The notes below the pieces were generated by a model. It did not search any database, was not told the DNA's origin, and saw nothing but the letters and a program-made list of their open reading frames with translations. This document shows positions 1 through 9,700 of a stretch of 64,000 bases of DNA, in pieces. Made by a program: the position numbers and the translations under genes. The stretch's first letter is position 1. Every line of letters begins with the position of its first letter. This DNA comes from Rhizomys pruinosus (taxonomy: Eukaryota > Chordata > Mammalia > Rodentia > Spalacidae), in the NCBI GenBank assembly GCA_009823505.1, contig VZQC01007982.1:1139873-1203872 (forward strand), read 5' to 3'.

Positions 1-222
1 TTGTTTCTTGAGGTGAGGTCTCTCATTAGGACCTGAGGCTCACTGATTAGGCTAGGCTGCCTAGCCATGAACCAGAGATCTGCCTGTCTCTGCCTCCTCA
101 GTTCTGAGATCACAAGAGTATACCAGGGTACTTTCTCTCATCAGTTATGGGGAGAGAGGCCTCATGCTTGTGAAGCAAACACTTTAGCAACTGAGCTTTT
201 CAGCTCGAGCTCCCAAGAAGCT
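1..222 (-). repeat. B3-type SINE, cut by window edge
   Basis: On this strand the block reads as a reversed B3: 'gattaggctaggctgcctagcc', a 'ctgcctctgcctcctcag' stretch, then 'ctcatgcttgtgaagcaaacactttagcaactgagc'-like B3 head sequence. The tail side lies outside the window. It is diverged, so an old insertion. Confidence 0.6.
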
Positions 223-361
223 TTTCAAACAAAGAAGGCAAAAGGGAACACTGGAAGGAGGACTGGGCTTCACAGCCGTGTGTCATAACTGACTTTATGG
301 GCCCCAATACTCAGTCTGCCAACCCCAGTGCCAACCTGTCAACTCTAAACAATTCTAAATA

Positions 362-492
362 GGCCCAGGCATGGTGGCACAACACTTGGAGGCAGAGGCA
401 GGCACATCTCTGTGAGTTCGAGGCCAGCCTGGTCTACATAGTGAGCTCCAGGGCAGCTAGGGCTATAGGGAGACCCAGCTTCAAAAAAGACT
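362..492 (+). repeat. B1 SINE
   Basis: The B1 body is visible (ggcatggtggcacaac, ggaggcagaggcaggcac, gaggccagcctggtctaca), ending in an A-rich 'tcaaaaaagac' tail. The segment between 'cacgcc' and 'ggaggcag' is shortened. Confidence 0.85.
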
Positions 493-512
493 TTATACTT
501 GTAATAGTTGGC

Positions 513-620
513 TGTGTGTATAGTGGTTCATGCCTGTAACTCCAGTACTTGGGAAGGCTGTGAGTTTGGACCATCCTATGCAACAGATTAAGACCCTATC
601 TTAAAAAAAAAAAAAAAAAA
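513..620 (+). repeat. Diverged B1-like SINE with A-tail
   Basis: Weak B1 similarity (ggttcatgcctgtaactcc, agtacttgggaaggctg, gaccctatctt), ending in a 19-base A run at about 602-620. It lies directly behind the B1 at 362-492. Confidence 0.55.
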
Positions 621-1954
621 AGACTGCATTTCAATATGTAGCTCCAAGAAAAAGACTTGTGTGAATCATAGTGGCAAATCTTTCCAAAGTAATGAACAGC
701 TCAAAACCAAGAGCCCTATCCATGAAACACGGTCTAAAATAAATTACATGCACACTAAATCAACTCGTAAGATTTTAAGTTTCAACCATTTTAACAGCAG
801 TTGTAAATACAAAATTTCAAGATAAAACTAAACCTCGTGAAAAAGAGCGTGTCTCAGGACCTCAGTCCAGCCATATGGTTCACACTACATGAAATGATTT
901 GTTTCTGAATCCATGAAACATTTAGGAAAAAACATCATGTGTGCCTTCCAGATTTAACCAAGTTAAAGCCATCTAAAACTGTAAGCACTGGCCCAGAGTA
1001 TACCTTTGGGAAAGTATTTGACATGTCAGATAACAGTGTATAAAACAAAAGGGAAAGCACATAAATGTATTATTTCCTAACAAAGAAGTCTGTATTTACT
1101 AGTTCTGACATAATGTGTCTTTAAATTGTTTTCAAACCTTAAAACATCTCATCTTTACCCCACCCTACTGCTCCTCACACACTCCATCTGATGTCCCTGC
1201 TGTCAGGTAAGGTTATACATATTTCCCCCAGAGAATTACTTTTCTTTCCAATAAATCCCCTCACACTAGGCTATACTGTGAGACTTCAATTCAGTTCACC
1301 TCAGACCTTGAACCAGATTCTGGACATCCAGGCATTTAGGATGCTTCCAAGAGCTCCCTGACCTCTTAGAATGTTCTAGAATCTACACCAGAGCTCCCCA
1401 CAGTGCCTCATGAACACACTCCAAGAGCAATGTGCTTGCTATGCTTGGGCTGCTTTGAGACAGGGTTCCTGGTGTCCCCCCACCTCTTGCTACCAGATTC
1501 CAGTCCAAATAGCCTCTCAATTAGAAATCTCAGAGCGGCCACCACTGTGCCCACATCCATGAACTATAGAGCAATTTGCTTTGTCTTTCCCGCTTGCCCC
1601 CCAACCACACACACATATAAACACATATTTTCTCATGGGCCATCTATTTCTTATAACCATGCTCTTCCTCAAGTCTGCTGTCCTTAAAAGCACTGTAGAC
1701 CCAAAACTAATGCAAATGAAACTAGAAAAAAAAATATCTGCGTTCTCATAAACCCACTTTTTCCACCGAGCCCCATAACATGCTGCAGGACCTCTGCTGT
1801 GGCTCTATCATAAAAGCCAATTCACTGATATTTAACACATTAAGGTTAAATCAGTGGCAAGCAATTTTGTCACTTAATGACAAAAACATTTTAATATCTC
1901 TTTAACTGAGAGCTTCTCTGGCTACTTAGGAATATCTAATCTGAGGGTTTGTTT
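621..1954. other. Non-repetitive AT-rich stretch
   Basis: No gene signal. A possible worn B1/B4 relic (gagacagggttcctggtg) lies at about 1,455-1,555; otherwise nothing recognised. Short open frames here have no codon-like pattern. Confidence 0.5.
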
Positions 1955-2108
1955 GTTTTTTTGTTTTTTTCTTTTTTCAGACAGGGTGTCCCTGCAGCCC
2001 CAGCTGTCCTGGAACTCACTTTGTAGACCAGGCTGGCCTTGAACTCACAGAGATCCACCTGCCTCTGCTTCTGGAGGTGCTGGATTAAACCCGTGAGCCA
2101 CCACATGC
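1955..2108 (-). repeat. B1 SINE, reverse
   Basis: A T-rich tail is followed by agacagggtgtccctgcagcccc, 'ctggaactcactttgtagacc' and a 'gtgagccaccacatgc' head. An ordinary, moderately diverged B1. Confidence 0.85.
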
Positions 2109-2221
2109 TAATGTGAGTCTTAACAGACCCACAGGTTTTTTCTGTTTTTGTTTTTTAAATATACAGAATGCTCAAGAAGCTTGTAAAACAATTAAGATCA
2201 TTATCATACAGTGATTTGATT

Positions 2222-2357
2222 TTTCCAAGACAGGGTCTCCTTGTAGCCTCAGCTGTCCTGGAACTCACTTTGTAGAACAGGCTGGCCTTGAACTCACAAA
2301 GATCCGCCTGCCTCTGCCTCCCAAGTGCTAGGATTAAAGGCGCCAGCAAGCCCAGCT
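2222..2357 (-). repeat. B1 SINE, reverse
   Basis: Clear reversed B1 from 'ccaagacagggtctcc' to 'aggattaaaggcgcc'. It has little A-tail left. Confidence 0.85.
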
Positions 2358-2756
2358 CATACAGCGATTATTAAATGACATAGTACTACAGAAATCAAGC
2401 AATAAGGGCTGCAATTAAAAAGGAGAAAAAAATAAGGAATCACCAAAGTAAAAAATGTTACTTAATTTAATGGTTCTCAAAAGTACGGTCCTCTGAGCAG
2501 CACTTGGAAATCTATACACCTGCACATTATTGCGTATCCCTAGCAATCATCACCAGTCCTGGGAATCTACAGAATCTTAAGTGTCTATTATTGAGCCCAC
2601 CCTTGATCTACAGGGTCAGGAGGTCTGGGAAGGCCCAACAAAGAGTTCCAACAAGCCCTTATTGGTTCTGACATACTCTAAAATTTGAGGACCACAAACC
2701 CAACTCAACCATTCTGTAAAGAAACAAAGCCAGTAATTTCTTTATCCACTTATTTT

Positions 2757-2845
2757 GTCTTTGAGACAAGTTTCTCTTTATGCAGGTTGGCCTTGACCTC
2801 ACGATCCTCCTAGAGGGCCAGTCATGTGGCACCACACCCGGCTTC
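2757..2845 (-). repeat. Truncated B1 SINE, reverse
   Basis: It starts 'tgtctttgagacaagtttctc' and ends 'tgtggcaccacacccggc', with the middle of the element deleted. Confidence 0.65.
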
Positions 2846-2861
2846 CTAAATTCTTTTGTTT

Positions 2862-3076
2862 GTTTTTTTTTTTATTTGGGGTTTTTTTTTTGTTTTGTTT
2901 TTTGGAGGGTACTTTTTTTTTTTTTGGTCTTTCCGAGACAGGGTCTCCCTGTAGCCCCAGCTGTCCTGGAACTCGCTCTATAGACCAGGCTGGCCTTGAA
3001 CTCACAAAGATCCGCCTGCCTCTGCCTCCGAGTGCTAGAGTGCTAGGATTAAAGGAGTGCGCCACCACACCCGGCT
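2862..3076 (-). repeat. B1 SINE with long T-rich tail, reverse
   Basis: T-rich runs interrupted by G (2,862-2,927) precede 'ggtctttccgagacaggg', and the head ends 'gcgccaccacacccggc'. The 'ggtctttc' start is the complement of the lineage-typical A-tail with GACC. Confidence 0.9.
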
Positions 3077-3089
3077 TGGAGGGTACTAT

Positions 3090-3200
3090 TTTGAAACAGG
3101 ATCTCACCGTTGGATGGACGGATGGCCCGGAACTCAAAATATCCTTCTCCCACTCCCCCCCAACCCCTAGTGCTGAGACTAAAGGTATATACGGCCACTT
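3090..3200 (-). repeat. Possible old B1 relic
   Basis: 'ttttgaaacaggatctcacc' and 'ctagtgctgagactaaagg' recall a very diverged reversed B1 adjoining the younger copy. Weak support. Confidence 0.35.
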
Positions 3201-4829
3201 ACCCCCTGTACTAAGAAATCTATAGTAAATACCTACAAAGTAGTCTTCACAGGGCAGACCTCAAAACAGAAGTAATATGTCAGATCCCACAGACTTCTTT
3301 TGTTTGGTTGTTAGCTTCCGTTGCTATTAACAGTATTTGGTTCTGTCTTGTATGATTGTATTTTGTTTTTGTTTCAAAGGCAACAGCAGTAATTAGCAGA
3401 ACACAGGGCTGACAGTTCGAGGGGTTTACATTTACGTATATATTATTTATTTTGTGCCCCATCAAAAAATTCACTCCAGAAGTATTTGTAAAGTAATCAC
3501 AAAGAATGAACAGACTAGAAGTTCCTTAACCAAGAAGGCTGCCTGCCCCCTCCCTCTCCATTTCATATTTCCTCTTGTACTCTGTAACTTTTGACTTTTG
3601 TTTTGGATAATGGATGCATATTTCCAACTGTGTTGTGCTTACTCTATAGTAAAATTAGTTTTCACTGTGTAACAAAACAGAAGCAGAATGGCAGGTCAGT
3701 GAGGGTCCTTAAACCCTTCAACCTAAGTGCTGGGCTAAGGTGCCCAGCTGAAATTATGTAAACACAAACTTCCGTATGGAGGAGTATTCCTAGGCACTAG
3801 AGACAAATCCTGTCCTGCTCCTTACAATTACATCCAGGAAAAAAACTGATTCCATTTAGGGGGCATTCATTTGGTTTAAAGGCCAAGGGAGTCTGTTTGT
3901 AAAGAACTACTACTCATCATTAGAACCAGCCTCTCCACTCTGCTCCCAAAAAAGGGGGACCGCATGACTTAGGAGAACAGCTTACATAACACACAGACAG
4001 ATGCTCTACAGACAAGGCTGCACCCAGGTCAAAAATATCACCAGCAAGTACCTATAATCTAGGACTGGGAAGCACTGTCGCTAATGCCCTAGATGAATTC
4101 AGATTTTTCTTTTAAAGGCACACTGCCTTTGCCTAAACATTTGCCTGCTACACGTTAGATTTTGACGTTAGCTTATCTGTGTTACCCAATACTTTAGTCA
4201 CTAGAGGCCATCTACATCTGTGTCCTGTGGAAATTCAGTTCCTAGGTCACATTAACCATATTTAAGATGCTTGAAGGCCTCAAGTAACTACTGGCTGACC
4301 CACTGTAAAGCGCAACTTTAGAAATCACTTCATCTCAGAAAGCCTTCCAGGGCAGAGCTGCCCTACAATACCTCTGTATACTAAATCTGAAAATTACAGT
4401 GCAATGAAATCTGATGCAGCATCTGTGCTCTACCACAGCACATAAAAGCACATCGCTGGTAATAAGTGCCATTTCTTCCTTCCCAAATAAGGGGAAAAGT
4501 GGCAAGGCAGTGAGCTTCTGTCCCAGTATATATTAGTAACCAAGAAAACTTGCACTGTCTGATGAGCCAAAAAAGAGTGAAATTGGGAAACCAAGTGAAA
4601 AATCGTATTTTGGTGCCATCTTTTGTAGCCCTCTTGCAAGAATGTGTTAGTAGCATCATATTGTTTGTTTTTCTGTGCCAGGATGTGCGCTGGTCATCAA
4701 ATAGCTCGTAGGGTATTAAACATGGTTCAAAATAAGCGTGGCTGATACCGGCAAACAGGAACGGATGTAATGGCGACCAAAGCAACAAATTTAGTGTCAA
4801 TGTGTGCTGGAGACACATTGAGTTTTGTT
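3201..4829. other. Repeat-poor block left of the CpG island
   Basis: About 1.6 kb without any recognised SINE. It has a mixed base composition and more CpG than the distal intron-like DNA (for example around 4,680-4,790). No coherent coding frame on either strand. It could be intron or untranslated sequence of the leftward transcript; I cannot tell. Confidence 0.45.
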
Positions 4830-4995
4830 GTTGTTTTGTTTTGGGTTTTTTGGGGGGGTTTTGGTCTTTTTGAGACAGGGTCTCTCCCTGTAGCTCCGGC
4901 TGTCCTGGAACTCACTATGTAGACCAGGCTGGCCTTGAACTCACAAAGATCAACCTGCCTCTACCTCCCAAGTGCTAGGATCGAAGGCATGAGCC
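4830..4995 (-). repeat. B1 SINE, reverse
   Basis: A T/G-rich tail runs from 4,830. The B1 body runs from 'ggtctttttgagacaggg' to 'gctaggatcgaaggcatgagcc'. Confidence 0.88.
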
Positions 4996-6000
4996 TTTGA
5001 AGAGTACACTTCTTAATAGGACATCTAATATGCAACGCGTACAATAAGCTGACTGACAAAATGGCACCAGTGTGTGCACAAGACAGAGATGACATTTTAA
5101 AAAATGGCTTCTCCTATGGGAAAATTTTCTGAAGGAGGCACCGAAAAAGCAGAACCATCTAACCAGAGCTGTGCAAAGAAACCTCCAATCAGGGTAGCAA
5201 TATGGAAGAGAAAAAACTGTCACCATGGAGGGGGTGGAGGGGGGCAGGTGGTCATGTGGCTAGAGAACCATCTACTGCAGACAAGACACGTTCATTTTTA
5301 CGTTGGCTTTGCCTGGATGGGTCTGCCCCCGTGGGTCGTTAAATCTCCCTCACTGCAAATCAACCCTTAAACTTTGATAATATACCTACCCATGTCTTCT
5401 GTACAGCAAAGGCTGTTTAAGGAAAATTATTAAGGACACAATATCACAATAATAGCACAACTGCCACATGATTCATTAGAACCCTGTTGTTTTCAAGGAG
5501 AAATCAATTTAATGTGTTATCTGGTATATCCTTAGACATCAATAATCGTATTTTCCAAACGAGTGCTGTTATCCGCACATCAATGTTCCAAGTTTATCTA
5601 ACCCAGAAACAAAACAACCGAAGAAAGATGTAAAAGCAAAGCTTCTCGCCCCCAGACCAGAGGTATTTGTTTCCAAATCTTTCAGGGCAGAACTTCTTGT
5701 ACTCCCTGTACTTTTGGGGGGCACTTTTAGCTATATCCAAACTGTGACCACTGCGCCATTTTTAATGATGAAATATGAGGAAAATCGCATCTTCTGGAAG
5801 CCTCCCTTCAGGACACATGTATGCTCAACTAAAAAGAAAAAAAATTCCAGAGAACCTGTTCAAAGCACCAAGAAAGAGCTGCTTTGCTCCAACTTCCTGT
5901 CTTCACCGTAAACTTCTACAATAGGTAGCCTGCAACCTTAGAGGGTTTACCAAGTGGTTCTCCTGTTTGGAAAAAAAAATTTTTTTTTTAAATAACTTCT
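4996..6000. other. Repeat-poor block
   Basis: About 1 kb with no repeats recognised. A G-rich run (ggagggggtggagggggg) lies near 5,226-5,245. The open frame at 5,104-5,370 has no recognisable protein similarity. Function unknown. Confidence 0.4.
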
Positions 6001-6004
6001 GTTT

Positions 6005-6162
6005 TGTCTTTTTGAGAAGGGTCTCTGGTTCTCCCTGTAGACCCAGGTGGCCTGAAACTTGCTATGTAAACCAGGCTGGCCTCTATTTCCCAAGATCCGC
6101 CCGACTCGGCCTCCAAAGCAAAGTGCTAGAATTAAAGGCCTGTGCCAGAACACCAGGCTCAG
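6005..6162 (-). repeat. Diverged B1 SINE, reverse
   Basis: 'gtctttttgagaagggtctc' through 'gctagaattaaaggcctgtgcc', with a duplicated 'ggtctctggttctccctg' part near the tail side. Confidence 0.7.
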
Positions 6163-6184
6163 GTTTAATTGGAAAAAAAAAAAC

Positions 6185-6287
6185 TTTTTAATTAATTAAT
6201 TTATTTATTTATTGGTCTTTTCGAGACAGGGTCTCCCTGTAGCCCCGGCCGGCCTGCAACTCACTCTGTAGACCAGGCTGGCCTTTA
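6185..6287 (-). repeat. 5'-truncated B1 SINE, reverse
   Basis: A (TTTA)n/T-rich tail precedes 'ggtcttttcgagacaggg' and 'gtagaccaggctggccttta', where it stops. The head half of B1 is absent. Confidence 0.8.
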
Positions 6288-6535
6288 ACAGTAGAAATCG
6301 GTGTACATAAATTCAGGCCCTCAGGCAAACACGTCCTACTCCTCCACGCAGTTGCTGCTCGCAAAGGTGCAAGATCCCTGACCAGGCTCTGGGACCTGCC
6401 TGGAAGGGTACTGTCAGGGAGTCCTCCCCATCGCCAGTCACCCAACCTCCTGGGCCTGCATTTCCCCAAGAGTAAACACTGATGTCATTTCACCAGGTTA
6501 TCACCATATTTGTGTAGCCCGTCCTGCCAGGCACA

Positions 6536-6699
6536 CCCAGGCCCCATTTAGTGAAAGATCAGCATGTTATCTATTTGAACTAATTTTTGCTCTTTGATTC
6601 CTAGGTATAGGTAATTTCCCAGGCCCCATTTAGTGAAAGATCAGCATGTTAACTATTTGAGCTAATTTTTGCTCTTTGATTCCTAGGTATAGGTAATTT
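6536..6699 (+). repeat. 82-bp tandem duplication
   Basis: Unit 1 is 6,536-6,617 and unit 2 is 6,618-6,699. I count 80 of 82 identical positions; the differences are t/a in 'gttatctatt'/'gttaactatt' and a/g in 'ttgaacta'/'ttgagcta'. Each unit contains 'actaattt' or 'gctaattt', then 'tgctctttgattcctag' followed by G, which resembles a 3' splice site. The unit is not a SINE. Confidence 0.95.
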
Positions 6700-6879
6700 C
6701 TCAGCTATCTAGTCTATCAGGCTGTTAGTCTCTGTTTTCATTCCCACTGCGTCACAACCCCTGGGAGGAGGAGGAGGCGAATAAAATGAGCCTCTGTTCA
6801 GATTATTTGGATTTAAATGGTCCCTGGCAATTTTAAAGTTCTCGAATTGGTGACACCATGCAGCCAGGATGAACTACAG
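6687..6879 (+). other. Candidate noncoding exon, plus strand
   Basis: It is bounded on the left by the second copy of a 3' splice-site-like signal (pyrimidine-rich, 'cctag' ending at 6,686) and on the right by the strong donor 'acag' then 'gtaagt' at 6,880. The length would be 193 nt. It contains a TGCGTCAC motif at 6,748-6,755. No long open frame, so it would be untranslated or from a noncoding RNA. Alternatively it could be a first exon starting inside this interval. There is no transcript evidence in the sequence itself. Confidence 0.35.
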
Positions 6880-7228
6880 GTAAGTCCTCCTGCGTCCACA
6901 CTGATACACACACCTGTGAGGTCCACTGGATTCTCAGCAAATCAGCGCAGGCCGGTCCTCTAGACTGGAGACTCGCCCGGATGCTGTGACGCCGAACCCC
7001 AACAAGGCTCCAGAGAAACAACTGCGCCCCGCTGTAGAAGGCTATGCCTCCACACCCCCAAGGTGGTCTTCCGGCCGAGGTCGCTCTTCCACCCTTCCCT
7101 CCCCTTCCCCCTTCCCCGGGCCGCCAGCACTCAGCCCCCTTGCGGCCCCGGCACGTGACTCGACACGCGCCAGCTGCACGCGGGCTCCATCAAAACAAAA
7201 ACAGAGGAGGCGGGCCGAGCGGCGCGGG

Positions 7229-7246
7229 GGCGCGCGTGCGCGCGCT
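7229..7246. repeat. Alternating purine-pyrimidine tract
   Basis: A run of about 16-18 bases of alternating G/C and T/G inside the CpG island. Such tracts can adopt Z-DNA, and this one also overlaps an NRF1-like CGCGTGCGCG core. Confidence 0.6.
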
Positions 7247-8256
7247 CCCTGGCCCTGCCAGCCCGGCCTCGGGATCGCGCCTCCCGCCGCCGCCGCTGCG
7301 CGCCTCCGCCAGGCCGGGGGCGGGAGGGCAGAGGGCGCCACCCTGTTTACCGCCGGGCTCCGGCCCTGAGCCGGAAACGGTCTCCCGGGAGCCGGCGCGC
7401 GAGCGCGCACCCACCCGCGGCGCGGCCCTGCGTGGGAGGCGCGCAGCCCGCGGCTGTGCGTGTCACCCCCGTCACGACTCCTGCGACGCACTTCGCCCCC
7501 GGCTGCCGATGCGGACCCTCACGTGGCCGCCTCCTCCCCGACACGCACGGCCATCCCGGCTGCGGACCCCCAGCCTAGCGCCCTGGGATCCCGAGCCCAG
7601 CCGTTCCCCCCACCCCCACCTCGGACGTCACCCTCCTCGGACCACCCAGCCCACACCTTCCGCCCCGGGCGCGCGCGGGAGGAGGGAGATGGCTCCAGGC
7701 TGTCAGGAGCCTACAGCTTGCCACATGACGAAGCTCGCCCTCGTCCTCGCCACTCACGCAGCAGCCTCGCTGCCAGCTGAAACAGACATTTTCAGGGCGG
7801 GGGGGGGGTCATGTTGGTTTTCCTTTCCGATTTAAAAAAAACGCCTCCCAAATCCAGAGGCAGAAGACTCGGCTCTCCCCATGCGCTCGCTTTAACTCCC
7901 CCAAGTCCACTTCGCAAAAGCGAGAGACTCGGCAAACCCTAGATGCCCACCCCGCACACCTGCTAGGTATAACGTAGTCTTCTGGAAACCCCGACCCCAC
8001 CCATCCTGCCCTGCGGGGATCCTGCGCTTGGGGTGAGGTGGAGGCGACAGGATCCGGCATCCTGAAGTCACAGGGGGTCAGGGGGCAAAGGCACCCCTCG
8101 CCCTCCCACCTCTCATTTCCAGAGCAAACCCACGCGTCCTGGCGTCCCTCTCCCAGGAATAGAAGTCAGGGGTCCGGCTTCGCAGGGGGGAGATGCCTCT
8201 TCCCCCCCTTTCCAAGGCATCGCTTCCTTCCCAACCCTACGCCCCCCGCCCTCCGC

Positions 8257-8263
8257 CCTTACT
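8257..8263 (-). other. Weak splice donor, minus strand
   Basis: The complement reads 'gagaa' then 'gtaagg'. The last exon base would be A (at 8,263), so it is a suboptimal donor. It may be an alternative first-exon end of the leftward transcript. Confidence 0.25.
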
Positions 8264-8372
8264 TCTCGTTGACAGCAGAGGCAGGGGGTGTGGGAGCCAG
8301 GCGTGAGTTGCCTCCAGGTTCGGGATGTTGGTCTGCGAGCAGTGAAGAGGTGGGATCTCGAAATGGAAACAG

Positions 8373-8607
8373 TCCCTCCTCCTCCTCTCCCTCCTCCTCG
8401 TCTCCTAATCTTCCTCTTCCTCCTCGTTCTCCTCTTCTACCTTCTCCTCCTCCTCCCCCTTCTCCCTCCTCCTCCCTCCTCCTCCTCCCTCCTCCTCTAC
8501 CTCCTCCTCCCTCCTCCTCCACCTCCCTCCTCCTCCACCTCCCTCCTCCTCCACCTCCCTCCTCCTCCACCTCCTCCTCCTCCTCCTCCACCTCCTCCTC
8601 CTCCTCT
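8373..8607 (+). repeat. Homopyrimidine CCT/CTC tract in the CpG island
   Basis: About 235 bp almost purely of C and T on this strand, built from irregular CCT, CCTCCT and CTCCAC units. Read on the complement it is a GGA-rich purine strand. It produces misleading proline/serine- or glutamate/glycine-rich open frames on both strands. Confidence 0.95.
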
Positions 8608-8616
8608 GTTTACCTC
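8608..8616 (-). other. Candidate splice donor, minus strand
   Basis: The complement reads 'cttgag' then 'gtaaac', an acceptable donor directly left of non-repetitive sequence and directly beside the CCT tract. It would end an exon (last base 8,614) starting somewhere near the YY1-type motif at 8,768. Confidence 0.35.
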
Positions 8617-8767
8617 AAGTTTGAATTTTATCTGCGCAACATTAGCTGGAATGCGGACATTGAAAAAAAAAAAAAAACCACACTGGGTCTGAAACCGGCA
8701 GCAGCTCCGAAGGAGCCGTGTGGCATCAAGCCACCGCAAAGGGGAAAAAAGTGCTCTTAGCAACACA

Positions 8768-8776
8768 AACATGGCG
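8768..8776 (+). promoter_or_regulatory. YY1-type motif
   Basis: 'aacatggcg' matches the YY1 core AANATGGCG, often found just downstream of CpG-island start sites. The orientation of the associated start site is not determined. Confidence 0.5.
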
Positions 8777-9064
8777 AAATAGCTCCGACAAGCCCTGTGC
8801 ACGCAACAGCCCTACCTTCCTCCACTCGCAGGCCGAGCATCCAGGCCGGCAGCCGCAGACCCTCTTCCCCGGGGACGGCGAGGGGGTCCGGGGAGCCCAG
8901 GAAGGGAACGCCGGGAGTGCGAAGGTGGAAATTAACAGAGTCCACCCGGGGAATGGATGACGATCAAACCCGCCTGCCTCGTCCCCAGATGGAAACCGAG
9001 CCCCCTCCCCCAATTCCCGTCCGCAAGTCCAGCTGGACCCGCTTTCCCACCCCTCAGAACTTAC

Positions 9065-9420
9065 CTCCGGGCTGAACCGCGCGCTGCTCCCGTTTCCTCC
9101 TCGTTTCCCCCTCCCAAGCGAGGAGGAAAATGATGCTCACGTAGGTTCAGAGCGTATTCTTCTAGAATGTCCTCTGATGGTGGCTGGGAGCGATGGAGAC
9201 TGGAGACAGGTGCGGGGCCGCCGGCTAAAAGTTGCTGCGCATGCTGCGGCGGGCAAGCCTGGGCTCCGGCCGGGGCGCAGGACCCTCGCTCCCGGCCCCC
9301 CGGCGTCGCCCACTTGTCAGGCCGGGCTGCTGCGTGCGCTCGGCTGCTGGGGAGGTGGCGTAGTTTCTCTTCCTCCCACCTCTTCTCACTCACTTGTTTT
9401 TGTAGCCGTGGGCTCCCCTA
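9065..9420 (-). other. Candidate noncoding first exon, leftward transcript
   Basis: The right-to-left sequence ends in 'cagcccggag' followed by 'gtaagt' (intron from 9,064 down to 9,059), a near-perfect donor. The right boundary is a guess: a TATA-like 'gatataat' on the minus strand lies near 9,450. The minus-strand frame at 9,061-9,393 shows no family similarity, so I treat the exon as 5' untranslated. A coding start could lie in a downstream exon outside the window to the left. Confidence 0.45.
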
Positions 9421-9509
9421 ATGCTTTCCTCTCCACAATGTTGTTTCATTATATCATGTCCATCATGTGACACCGGAGAGGCCTCTCTATGGAAACTTAA
9501 AGGGGCTCC

Positions 9510-9517
9510 CACGTGAC
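9510..9517. promoter_or_regulatory. CACGTGAC E-box
   Basis: An exact CACGTGAC, the type bound by USF/MITF-TFE factors. The same octamer occurs at 7,152-7,159 at the other side of the island. Confidence 0.4.
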
Positions 9518-9700
9518 TGCAGCAGCGCAACAACAGCAGCAGGACTGGCGGCGGCGGCGGCCGCTGCGTTTTGAACCACCACCCACCCAGAGCCCCTCGC
9601 AGCATCCCGAAGGGGCTTGTGGCGCCGCAGAAGCCCAGATAAGGGAGCCACTGCATCCGGGAGCTGTGGCGTCAGTGCGTGCGTGGAGCCCGTGCTCATG

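Larger units (their letters stand above)
6950..9700. promoter_or_regulatory. Large CpG island with promoter features
   Basis: About 2.7 kb of GC- and CpG-rich DNA, contrasting sharply with the rest of the window. The core (7,060-7,700) holds GC boxes (gaggcgggcc near 7,207), an E-box CACGTGAC at 7,152, a CRE-like 'gacgtcac' at about 7,625, and an alternating CG/TG tract at 7,229-7,246. The right part has YY1-type 'aacatggcg' (8,768-8,776), an NRF1-like 'tgcgcatgctgcg' (9,236-9,248), a second CACGTGAC (9,510-9,517) and a NotI site (9,555-9,562). It has no SINE insertions, as expected for an active germline promoter. The long open frames on both strands come from the lack of stops in GC-rich and CCT-repeat DNA. 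Confidence 0.9.

Noticed and set aside
6536..6699. Possible CRISPR-like or satellite repeat
   Set aside because: Only two units, and the host is a mammal; a simple tandem duplication.
7044..7835. 263-codon open frame in the CpG island
   Set aside because: Proline/arginine/alanine-rich product typical of stop-poor GC-rich DNA; overlapping long frames on both strands; no domain.
8038..8760. 240-codon plus-strand frame and 110-codon minus-strand frame over the CCT tract
   Set aside because: Ser/Pro and Glu/Gly runs are simple translations of the CCT/GGA repeat.
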